DNA of 64,000 nt from Nocardia vinacea NBRC 16497 (GTDB taxonomy: Bacteria > Actinomycetota > Actinomycetes > Mycobacteriales > Mycobacteriaceae): contig NZ_BAGN01000423.1 of the NCBI RefSeq assembly GCF_000308835.1, positions 1 to 64,000 of the forward strand, given 5' to 3'. Position 1 is the first letter of the stretch. Each line of letters opens with the position of its first letter. Shown here one piece after another: positions 37,401 through 49,400 of this stretch. The notes beneath the pieces were generated by a model. That model searched no databases and was not told where the DNA came from. It saw nothing but the letters and a program-made list of their open reading frames with translations. The position numbers were made by a program, and so were the translations under genes.

Positions 37401-40400
37401 TTCCTGGAGTCTCCCGTGCTGTCCGTCACGACCTGGCCCGGCTCGACCACCTCGGTCCCCTGAGGCAGGAGGGCTTGGGACAAGGCCGTGACCGTGGGTG
37501 TGAGGTCCGGCAGGTTCGCGATCGTTCGGCGTTCGGCACCTGCGCCCCGGATCCGATCGGTGACGATGCCGGTGACCGCGGAGGCGAGTACGCGGGCGGT
37601 GTGTGTGTCGATGGAACCGAGCGCCCTGGCGAAGTGCTCGGCGAGCATGGACCGGTGCCGGTCGTGCAGCGGGCGTGCCCCTGGACCGGGAGCGAGCAGG
37701 TCTCGATGCAGCACACAGGCCGCGTCCGGATGCTCGGCCAAGGCGGTGAGGTAGGCGCGCGTGGCGGTCTCCAGCCGCGACCGCACACCGCCGTGCCGCT
37801 CCGGCGTGTCCGGCATCGCCGCGTCACAAGCGGTCCGCACGCGGTCGATCGCCGCCGCGCAGGCGGCTTCGAAACCGCTCTGCTTACCGGGATACATCTG
37901 GAAGTACATCCGGCGCGTAAGCCGGGCGCGCTCCAGGACGAGCTCCAGCGACATCGCACCGTATCCCCGGTCGGCCACGACGGCGAGGATCTGCGTCAGA
38001 AGATGTTCCCGCTGGTCGTCTCCGGGCTGTCCGGGCGATTGGCCGGTCGGCCGCGGCACGGCTCGGTCCGGATCGCCGGAGCGGCCGGACATGCGGTCGG
38101 TGAGGGACGGTCCGGTGAGTCGAAGTTGCGGGAAATCGCGTCCGAGCAGCGGTAGCAGGAACCCACCGACCATCATGGCGATCTTGGAGCCCGACGTCTG
38201 GCGGTACGCCTCGATGTCGAATCCCGCCAATGACTGCCTGAGCTGATCAATCGACGCCTCGGCTGCTCCGGCCGGATCGAACGTGACGAACCCCGGGCAC
38301 ACACCCCCACGGTCGGCCACGCGAGCCTGTTTCGCCGTTCCGGTGATCGCGATCGAGGTGATCGTCTGGTTCGTGGTGTCGAATTCGAAGGCGAACCGCG
38401 GCGGGTCGCGCGGCTCGGTGAAGTCGCCCAGCGTGGTGAAGGTGACTCCGGCCATCACGCTCAGGCGGCTGGCGAATTCCAGGATGCTGTGCTGGATGCT
38501 CGCCCATGGCCAGCCCTCGATCACGTCCGCGTGCGCGGCGAGACTCTCGAGATAACCGCGCAGCACGATCTGGATGCTGCCCATATTGGTCGCGGCGCTG
38601 AGTACCGTCTTGTCGCCGGGTATGGCGAATTCGTCGACCGAGTGGGCGGGTAGGCCGAACTCGGCTCGCCGGTGCGGCGGGATCGCGTCCAGGATCGGTG
38701 CCCGGTCGCGGGAACATTCGTCCTTGATGGCCGCGAGTTCCTGCCATACCGGCCCGTCCACCTGATCCCATACCGCGGCGAGATGCTCGACCGCTGCTTG
38801 CATGAATGCGTGCCGGCCGCTGTCGCGTGGATAGCCGTCGCGGCCGTGCATGACGTAGTCATCGTCCAGCCACGACGCGGAATAACCCGGCTCGACCTCC
38901 GAATATCCCGACTGCAATGCGGCCGTCACCCGTTCGGGATGACTCATCATCTGCTGTAACGCCGTTTCGGTCAGCTTGTACTGCAGGCATCCCGACGCGA
39001 TCGACCGCTCGAGCGAATACCGCAGGTACGCAAGCTGATCCGGTGGGAACAACTCCGCCAGCCGCCGCGTGGCACCACCGACGCGCACCGGGAGATTCGC
39101 CTCCGCGAACCGCCTGCCGACCTCGGCGATGATGGTCCGTGCCTGCGTCGGCTCCGCGAGCACTTGCGTCATGCCCTTCTTCGACAGCTCGCGAATCAGT
39201 GACACGACCGTGCGCGGCACCTGCACCGACGGCAGCCAATCGATCGGCGCATCGTCAGGCCGTGCCGCCTCGGCGGTCGAATCGCTCGGCTCGCGATGCT
39301 CCGGCCCGGTGGGGCCGGGCTTCGGCGATTCGGCATCGGATTCGGGAACCGATTGCCCACCAACTGGTCCGGGGTCGGCGGGCGCGGGGTGGCCTATCTG
39401 CGCGCCGTGTCCCATGAGATCGGCGATGTTTCGGCGGACGGCGCCGGCGTCGCCGGATACGGTCCAGTCGGCGAGTATGCCGTGAATGGCCGCCACCAGG
39501 TTTCGACGGGCGGGCGTGGGCGGCTCACCGAATGCGGTCGCCACCGTGTCGGCGATGGCGTCCGTCACCGCCTCGTAGCTGCCCGGCCGTAGCGGGTCGG
39601 CGGCGAACTCCTCGGTCAGCAGCCGCTCCAGTACCGTGCCCGGTCCCCGGCGCTCCGGCACGTGCTGCCCCTCGTCCCGATCCACCGGCAGCAGTGCGGC
39701 CAGCTCCGCTCGCAGCGCCGATCTCTCCTGTGGTGTCAGCACCACCGATGCCGAATCGGAGGAGTCCGTCGGGCGGCTGCCGATGTAGCCGGGTCCGACA
39801 GTGGTGGTCGCGGGTGCGGCGACCACTCGGCCGTTCAGCTGCCTCCGGATGAGGTTCGGCAACCGGCGGCGGTGGCCGGCATCCAGTTGCCCGCACCAGC
39901 GTGCGAGCACATCGCCCGGGTAGAAGTCGGAGTAGGACGGCACCAGCAGACGCCACCTGCCCGACGGGTCCTTCCCCACCGTGACACGCGCCGACATGAC
40001 ACCGAGGTCGAACACTTCGCTGGAGCGTTCCGTCAACGGTGCCGGTTGTTCCGGGATCGGCGCGGGGCGGACGACATCGTCGGGGGCCTCGAGGACAACC
40101 CGGCGCAGTGCCGCCAACGCACCGTGTGGATCGTCGGACTCACTCGCCCGCGGTGGGCGGCACCCCTCCTCTACGGCACGGTCGGTCAGAATGTGGCCAT
40201 TGGTCGTCATTGCGTAGGAGGAGTCACCGGGGCCCTTGAACACGCTCGGCGGGAGCCCCTTGATCCACTGCTCGAAGGTCGGCCGCTTCGGTGATTTCCC
40301 GGGCTTTGTCCCCGGCTTGTCGAGCGCTCCCACACTGCATAGGCGCAGGTACTCGTCGAGCAGCCGGCCAGGGATCCGCTTCCGGCTCGGATCGGCATCG

Positions 40401-43400
40401 TCGGGCTGGAGATGCTCGCTGCGAACCTCACCGTCGATCCGCAGCTGCACGCCGTCGTAGGCGATCCGTAGGCGGCCACCGTGGCGCGGAATCGTGTCCA
40501 GCACGTCCGGGTGTTCGGTGAACAGCTTGCGCAGGACACGGCCGTGCCCGCCCATGCTCGCGACTCTCAGGCCGGTCGGATTGTCGTCTCGGTCCACCTG
40601 TACTGCCACCTGCGGGTGTCCGTCGATCGGCAATGCCCGGGGCGACCGCAGCGCCTCCTCGATCCGCGTGCTCGACACGGCGGCATCGACCATCTCAGCC
40701 AGTCGCGTCGGCGCACCCGCCGCGCCCTCGGCCCGCTCCCACTCGTCGAACGCGGCGGTCAATCGCTGTGCGTCGGGCCGTCCTTTCACCCATTCGGTCA
40801 AGCCAGGGAACTCACGGCGCCAATTCTTCTTGTTGAACGGCCGCAAGGCCCGCGATTCCCGGCTCGGTGGCACTCGAAGCTCCCCACCGATCGCCGATGG
40901 CTGCGTCCAGGGACCGGGTCCGAACTCGACACGTACCGTGTGCGACCAGTTCGCCAGGATTACGTTGCTGATCTCCGCGATTGTCGTGACTTCGACCCCG
41001 CTCAATCTGGTCTCGCCGCGGCGCGGCTGTGACGGCAGCCAAGAGCAACGGGCGCCGAACGAAAGCACGGAGGCGGAGTCAGCCCTGCGATCGGCTTTGC
41101 CATCCGCCACCGCGACATGCATCAACCGCTCTTCTCCGCCCGGCTGATCCGTACCGAGCCACATCACGATGTCACCGTGCTGTGGGCGTGACCCCGTGTC
41201 ACCGTCCGAGAGGAGTTGCCGTCCTGCCGGGACCAGGAGGCCGGGCAGTTCATGCACCCAGCGCCGGGAGAAGTCGTCGGGGTCGTCCCAGTTGTAGATC
41301 GCGGGGACCTGCTCGCGGCCGAGCGCACCGGCGGCGACAGCGACGTACACCACCATGTCGATGCAGCTGAGCGGCAAGTCCGGGGCCAGGGCGGGGATCT
41401 GTTCATCACTCGACCAGCCCCAGTCGGCGAAGACGCTGTCCGGCTTCAGCTGACACCAGTAGGCCGTATCTCTGCGGGTGAAGTACCCGAGCAAATGCTC
41501 CACGACCCTGGCCGAAGCGGGTGCCGCAGATGATTCCGCCACGACCATCTCGGCCGTTTCTCCGTCGCCGCCGACACCATCGTGTGCGTCACTGTCCGAG
41601 AGCCGCGACCACGGCGTCGCCCGCGGCGTCTCCCCCGATGCCGGCCTACGTGCCGCCTCCCCCGGTTCAGGTGGTCTGCTCCCGATGAATCCGCCCGGCC
41701 TGGTCGTGCCCTCGCCCGGCACGGAATCGTCGCGCGACACCGGTGGATTCGGCGGCCGATCCGACTCCGTGGTCGAGGTGCTCCACGGCGTCGGTGTCGG
41801 CAGTTTCTGCTCGCTCGCGGTGGTGTCCCGATCACTTGCGGTGACTTCGGGGGCGAATGCGGTACGCAACCGGACAAGGGCGTCGGCGAGGACGTCCGCC
41901 GCGATCGCGTGTGGCAGGCCCAGCCGCCTGGCGGTGTGGGCCAGCGACACGCCCTCGACCAGATGAGCCATTACCAGCCGTTCGGCGATACCGGGATCGG
42001 GCAGATCCACCAGCGCCGCTCGGACGGTCATCGTGAAGTCCGCATCGGAGAACCCCGCACCGGACGGGTCGGCGATCTCGCGGTGCACGGGGCCGGACTT
42101 GCCGGTCATCGGCGCATCCGCCGACACCGTGGGGCGCTCCAGAATTTCGCGCGCCCGCACCACATCGGCCACGCTCAATCGCAATGTTCGTGCGATCGCC
42201 GCGTCGTCGAGATCCTCCCCTTCGGCAACCATTCTGCCGATCTGAGCACCTACCGTGCTCACCATCTTCCGTGTCCGATTATCGAGGTTCGGGAATTTAC
42301 GCTCGAGACGGAAGCGGAAAAGCGCGCCCCGGCAACTGGCCCAGGCATGAGCGGCAAACGAGGCAGAGGGGATGTGGCTCGTGATCGCGGTGATAGTCGC
42401 GATCCAGGCGACACTAACCGCCTCGTCGCGGATATCGGGGGATTCTCGACGCGCCACCGCATTCGGAACCCAGGCAAACTTCTCGAGTACCTCATCCTGG
42501 ATTTCACGCTCTTCGCGGGACCCCACCCGGGTTACCACATACCGCTGGAACAGCTCTTCTTCCTCGCGATAGCCGGATCGCTCGTATCGCTCGCCATAGA
42601 AACGATCGACGATTTCCAGCAACATATCGCCACCGATTCCCAGCGTCCGACACAGTTGCCTCAATTTCCGCAATCGAGGAAGATAACGATTGTTCTCGAT
42701 ACTGGAAATAGTGCTACGCGGCATTCCCGCTCGCCGCGCGAGCTCAGTCGCCAAAATCCCTTCGTCGTAACGCAGCGCCGCAATCCAACGCCCCAATGAT
42801 TTGTGCGAAGCGGGATCGATATCGGCAGTGATATCGGGGTAGAAACGCCGGACAGCGTCGATCTGCTCGCCACCACGAACTCCGATCTTTCGGCAAATAC
42901 GCCGGAAGCTGCGGAAGTGCGGGATTTGTTTTCCGTTCTCGATATCGGTGATATAGCGGCCGGAGAGGCCTACCAGGCGAGCGAATTCCACCTGTGTCAT
43001 CCGGAGGCTGCCGCGCCTTGCCTCGATCCAATCGCCGAGCGTCTCGTGCGCGGCGGGAGCGGTATCGGCGTCCGTTTCCGGATAGAATCGACGGACTGCA
43101 GCCTCCAGCAGTTTCTCCTCCACCCCCAGCGCCAGGCAGATGCGCCGGAATGTTTTCAACTGCGGAACATGCTTGTTTTTTTCGATACCGGCAACGTAGG
43201 TTTGAGCCATTCCGGCTTCGTCGCCCAGCCGAGTCTGCGACAGTCCTTTGTTGTGCCGCAGTGCCGCAAGCCAATTTCCGATGGAGTCGTACACAGCCGG
43301 ATCGGTATCGCTGTCGGTCTCTGGATAGAAGCGACTGACCGCGGCCTGCAGCATTTCCGCTTCGACATCGAGTGCCTCGCATATTCGCCGCAGTGTCGGC

Positions 43401-46400
43401 AGGCGTGGGATGTACTTGCCGTTTTCGATATCGGCGATGTGTGACAGATCCACGCCTGTCGCACGCTCGAGATCAGTCTTGGTCATTTCTTTGCCGTTGC
43501 GCAGCGCCGCAACCCAACTACCGACGGAATCGTGCGCGTCCAGATCGGTATCGGTATCGGTATCCGGATAGAAGCGACGTGTCGCGGCACGCAAAAGCGC
43601 CTCGCCGATGTTCAACGCCGCGCCGATTTCCCGGAAAGTCGCCAGCCGAGGGATGTTCTTGCCGTTTTCGATGGCCGAGAGGTGGCCTGCGGCCATCCCA
43701 GCCGCTCGTGCAACCTCCTTCTGCTGCATCCCCCGTTCCTGTCGCTGCGCCTTGATCCATAATCCCGGTGAGGCATGCGATTCCGGTCGTGGCCCTTCGA
43801 GGCGACGCGGCGGATCGGGCTGCTCCGGGGGACGGCTGCCGATGAATCCGTGGTTGCCCGTGTCCGGCCGGCCCTCGACTACCGCTAGAGGTCCCGGCGA
43901 CAGCCGCAGCACAGTGCCGTGCCGGTCGATGGCCAGTACTTCGCGTAGGTTCGGGATAGGGTGCCGACGCAATGCCAGACTCAATTCGACCGGGTCCGCG
44001 GCCGAGTCGGCCAGGTTCACCACAACCCGCTCGGCCTGGCGTTTCACATGCACCTTGCGGCGGATTTCGAAGCAGATATTGCTGACCCTGCCGGTAGCCG
44101 GTGAGTAGCAATCGAAGATCCGTCCCTCGATACGGAAGTCGGGCAGACGCGCGCCGGATTCGACAGGGTGCTGCTCGACCCGGAAGCCGGCCCGCGCAAG
44201 GACAACCGCCGCCTCGTTCTGCCGCCGCAAGCCCCGCTGTTGTTGCAGGAAACCCGGCGGTCCGTGGCCGGGGCCGAGGACCGGGACGACGGCCTCCGAT
44301 CCGAAGGGCACCGCGTCGGGATCCGGAGCACGAGACGGCCGGGTCAAGTCGCCGTCGCCCGCCTCCTCCGGGTGCGGGACCGACGCCGAGGTGAGTTGAT
44401 TCTCCTCGGCCTGGAGATCGACGTCGAGGGCCGGGGTGATCTGGGGTGCCAGACCGGTGGTGACGTACTCGTGGATCGCCCACTGCGGGGTGCCGATCGG
44501 CACGCCGTGGATGTCCGCCTCGGCGAACCCGACGGCGATGGCCTCGTATGGACGCAGTTCCGCCTTGGTTTCATCGACGAAGGCGTAGACGGGCAGACGC
44601 GCGAGCCAGGTCTGTCTGGGTTCTCGGATCAGGCCCAGTTCGTGGAGCCGGGACCAGGTCTCGTCCAGCACCTGCGGCAGGGTCACCGACAGGAGCTCCG
44701 TGGCATCGATCGCGTGGACGAATTCGTGGACGGCGTCGTGGTGGAACGGTCGGTCACCGACCGGATTGACACCGCGTTGCCGAATCTCGATACCGCGTTC
44801 GACAGTCCACGCCGGCCTGCTCGCATTGCGCAGGCTGAACTGGATCCCCACGGTTCGAAACGTGGATGCGGAATCGCGCTGGGCGAAGGATGCGGCGCCT
44901 GCGTCCTCGTTACCCAGGTAATCGATCCACAGTCCCCGGATGTTGGTCCGGCCCGGGAACCTGGTGAGCATCTCGTCCAGCGCACCGAGGATCTCCTCGA
45001 CGACATGGGCGGGAACATCCGGATGTTCGAACCCCAGGATCGTGATGTGCGGGTAGTCGAGGTTGAACGACTCGACCAGCCGCGCCTTGGCCTGTGCCTC
45101 GACATCGAGCCCGGCACGATGCGATATCTCGCCGGGCGTGCGCGCGGCGCGCATCTCGATCTCCGTCAGCGCGTCCATGTACCCGCCGTGTATGTGACGC
45201 AGCGCGGGCTTGTACGCGTCGGGTATCGGAAGATCCGAAATCCACGATTGCAGATACGCCGCCCGCTCCCGGATGGCCGAGAGCTCCGACCTCGGCATGC
45301 CGTGGTGTTGCCACACCTCGCGGCCGTCGATTTGCCGCACGAACATCGCGGCGAACACACCGGTCGGCGTCGCGTCGATCACGGACGGGGCGCGACCACC
45401 TCGCACCTCGTTGTCCGGGCCAACACTCCACTCTCGCGCGGCACGGTTCGTCCTGGTCACCGCGTCGAAGAGGCCGAGTCGCCGGGCCGAGCGCGAGCCG
45501 AGAATCCCGCGGTCCAGTGCCTGCAGGCTGTCGCCCGGCTGCCCAGGAGTGATCTCCCGACAGACGGTGCCGCCCTCCCGGATCAGGCAGGTACGCCCGA
45601 CCGGCGCGTCCATGATCGCAGCGACTTCCCGCTGCAGCACCTGCTCGAGCGCAGCGACAGGGTCGGTGTAGGTCTCCATGAACACGCGCATGCCGTTGCC
45701 GAAGGTCACCGATTCGACCCGCACCCCCGGCGCATCCTCGACCAGCGAACGTTCCGCTGTTCCGGACTGCATGCCTGCGAGCACCAAGTCCTGGAAGTCG
45801 GGACCGGCGGACACGCCGTCGCCGGAGGAGCCTTCTCGCGGCCGACTGCCGATCAGGCCACCCGGACCATCGCTGCGACCTGGCGGAAGCGTCAGTTCGG
45901 CGCCGTCTTCCGGCTCCGATGAGGGCCGACTGCCGATGAGACCGCCCGGTCCGCGCGGTCGAGTGCGCTGTTCCTGCTGGTCGGGTGCTCTGTCCGGCTG
46001 GCCGCTCCGAGTCCACGGGGTGCGTTTGCTTTGCGGTTTCTCCGCGTCACCGACCTGCGGGTGCCGGTCGGTGACAATCAGCCGTTCGATGGCAACATCG
46101 GATGTCGAGTGGTAGCCCCGCCGCGTCGTGCCGTGCATATCGAGGGTCTCGAAGTGCCGCCCATGCTCGGTGGTCAATGGAACGACGAGTCGATCCATGT
46201 ACGTCCCGTCCTCGGCCATCCGCCGCTTGATCTCGTCCTGGGCCTGCCGGATCAGCCTTTGGGTACGGTCGTACTCCCCGTGGAGGCCGCGAGTGCCGGG
46301 GTCCGCTGCAATGCGTTCTGGTAGCTCGATGACGTGCCGGTCGATCCAAGCCTCGTCGTATCCGGCGCGGCGAAAGGCGTCGCGGATCGGCTCGGCAACC

Positions 46401-49400
46401 GGTCGCAAGCTTCGTTCCCCAGTGTCGGGGTCGATGATCAGACGCTGCTCCCGAGGGACCTGCTGGTCGCTGTAGCAAGGAATGATGTAGGCGTCGTCGA
46501 GGGGGTAGGCGTATCTGGGATTCCCGTTCAATGGACGGAACGTGGCGTCGCTGGCCAGATGAGCCTCGTCCGGTGCGGTCGTCTTGGCCTCGTTGCGTAA
46601 CGGCGTTGTCTTCGTGATCGCGCCGAGTGGGATCACGACGATCGCGCCGAGCGGCTCAGGCAGTACGGTGCTGTTTCCGATTTCGAGTGTGCGGCGGAGT
46701 CCGGCATATCCGACGTACATGTTGAAGTTTTCCGTCCCCTGCCAGTTCCCCGGCTTGATGAAATGCACCCCGACGGAATGGGCGGCCGTGGTGTTGATGA
46801 CCTCCTCGTGTGCGCCGGACCGGATCATGCCCGCTGTGGCGATGGCGCGAATGTTCGGGGTGAAGTGCAGGTATAACGTGTCGGCCGGATCCACGAAGGT
46901 GCCGAAATCGGATCGGTGCTCCGCCGACTTGTCCACTACTTGGGTGTACAGATCGGGGGGAGTCTCAGAAATGCCCACCATGGTGCGCACGCGGGCTATG
47001 GCGGCCGCCAAGGCCCTGACGTTCCTTGCCTCGTGATCCCGGAACACGAATCCGCGCATCGAGGATTCGGCGAATACGCTTACCGCGGACCGTTCGACCA
47101 TCCTCAGTGCGTCATCAACGATCACGGTGATGTGCCGGGGCGCGGCAATGGCGGCTACTGCTTCAACTACATCGTCTCTGGTACGCAGACCTCGAGCGAT
47201 CTCTGATAGCAACGGTGCCAGCCCGTTGCCCGGGATATCGTGCCATCCAACGCTGATATGCCGACGCGCCGCCGATATTTTGGACCGCATCGAATCGATG
47301 TCGTCGAGCAAACCCTGAACCGTCCGGCGCGAATCGCGGTCATAGAGCACCTCTGCCGCGCGGTCTAGCTGACCCCGGATTCCGCGCTGCAAACGCCGTA
47401 TCGCGTCATCGACTCGGAAGGCCTCCACCCGACGCGAATCCAGTTCCGCAAGCCGAACCCGGGCCGCGGTGTGCAAGGCCTGGGCATAACGATCTTTCGC
47501 CCCGGGAAGCACCGCGCCGAGTCCACTGTGCTTGACCGGGACTATCTCGGTAAGCACTCGAATATCTCTATCGTCGAGACGTGGCTGCGCGGTGATCTCA
47601 CGCAGGGTCGCGATCATCTGGTCCCGCCGTCCCTCTGGAGTTTCGGCGTATGCGGCCAACTGCTGGTCCAAGAATGTATTCAGCTCATCGCGGACACCGG
47701 TCAGAGACACCATGTCTACCGTTCCCGATTCACCGACCAATGGCGCGAGCGCGTCCTCCAATTCGCACACCTGATCGGTGATCCGGTCGACTGCCTGATC
47801 GCGTTCGGTCAGTGCATCCGACAGCGCGACGGCATGCTCCTCGGTGAGCAGAAGCTGCTCGGGAGCGAGAGCAGCCCCCGTCATCTGCTCATCGGTGAGA
47901 TCCCCCGCGTCGACATGCCTCGCCAGCACACCGGCATCCGGCGACCGGACACCGGGAAAGCGCTGCTCGACAACCCCGGCGACGTCCTGGTCGGAGCGAT
48001 CACCCGGATCCGATATCGGCCGGCTGCCGATGTGGCCTTCCATGGAACCGGCGTCCGTACCGCGACTTTCCGGCTCGTGGTGCGCGGGACGAAGGCGATC
48101 GGCCGTTCCGCCCGCCCCCGCAACCTCCGGCGGCCGCAGGGTGGTGACATAGTGGTGGACAACCCATTGCGGGGTGCCGACAAGGGGCCCGTTGATCTCC
48201 ACGTCGACGAACCCGACCGCGACGGTTTCATTCGGGGCGAGCGTCTCCTTCGTCGTGCTGGTGAAGGCTGCCTCCGGGAGGTGCCGAAGCCACGCGTCAT
48301 ACGGTTCGGCAATCAGGCCGTGCCGCCGCAGCGCTTCCCAGGCGTCGTGCAGCACGGTTTCGATATTCGCACTGAGGCGCCTTCCGGTGGCGTGATCGAT
48401 CGCGTGCGCGAATTCGTGGACGACATCGTCGTGGTAGGGATGTCCACTGCTCGGGTGGTAACCGGTCGCGCTGTCTTCGCTGTCGTCCTCGATGGCCTGG
48501 GCTCGGTTGGCGGCCCTGCGCATGTTGAACGTCATCCACTGGGTCCGATCGCTGCCGCCGGGAACGGTCTCGGCGTTGATGTCCGGATCGTCGAGGAAGT
48601 CGATCCGCAGCCCGCGGATGTTGGTCATGAGCCTGCGGAACCCGGGCGTGTAGTGGTACTTCGTGAGCAGTTCGTCCAGCGTCTGGAGGATTTCCCGGGC
48701 GGCTTCGACGAGCACGAGGGGGTGCTCGAGACCGGCGATCGCAAAGTACGGATGGTTGAGGGTGAACTGTTCCACCAACCGTGCCTTGGCCTGCGCGTCC
48801 GCGCTCAACCCGCTGACATGCGAGGTCTCCTCCGTGGTGTGGACAGCGTGCTGCTCGACCCGAGCCAGCGCCGCCAGCGCCCGCTGGTGCGTGTCGTGCA
48901 GCATTTTCCGGTGCGTCTCCGGAAGATCGGCCAGCCGCTCCTCCACCAGTTCCCCGACGTTGGACACCTGCTCCCGGATGACCGTGATGTCTCGCCGTGG
49001 GAGGTGGTGGTCTCGCCACACCGCCCTGCCATCGACGCGCTGTACGAACTTCGCGGCGAATGGGCTGGGCCCGCCATCCTCGGCGGTGGTTGCGCCCCGC
49101 CCTGCCAGCACAGTGCCGTCCGGGCCGATACTCCAGTGCCGAGTGCTGCGCCTCGTGTCGGTCGCGGCGTCGAACAGCCCGAGTAGATCCCCGGGGGCGG
49201 CGTCCAGATACCGGCGGTCCAGGGGACCGAGCGCCGCGGCCAGCTCCCGTTCTTGCTCGCTCAGGTCATCGTGGACCAGTCCCAAGTCGTAGGCTCGGGC
49301 CGTGGGCTGTGGGAGCACCATGTCCGCCGGTCGGCCGGGAATGAGTTCCCGGTACAGGACCGTGTAGTCGCCGGGCTGCAGACATGTGTCGGCAACCGGT

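Noticed and set aside
42600..43770. CRISPR-like or satellite array
   Set aside because: The periodicity is 243 bases and protein-level only; it reflects tandem HTH domains, with no short direct repeats and spacers.
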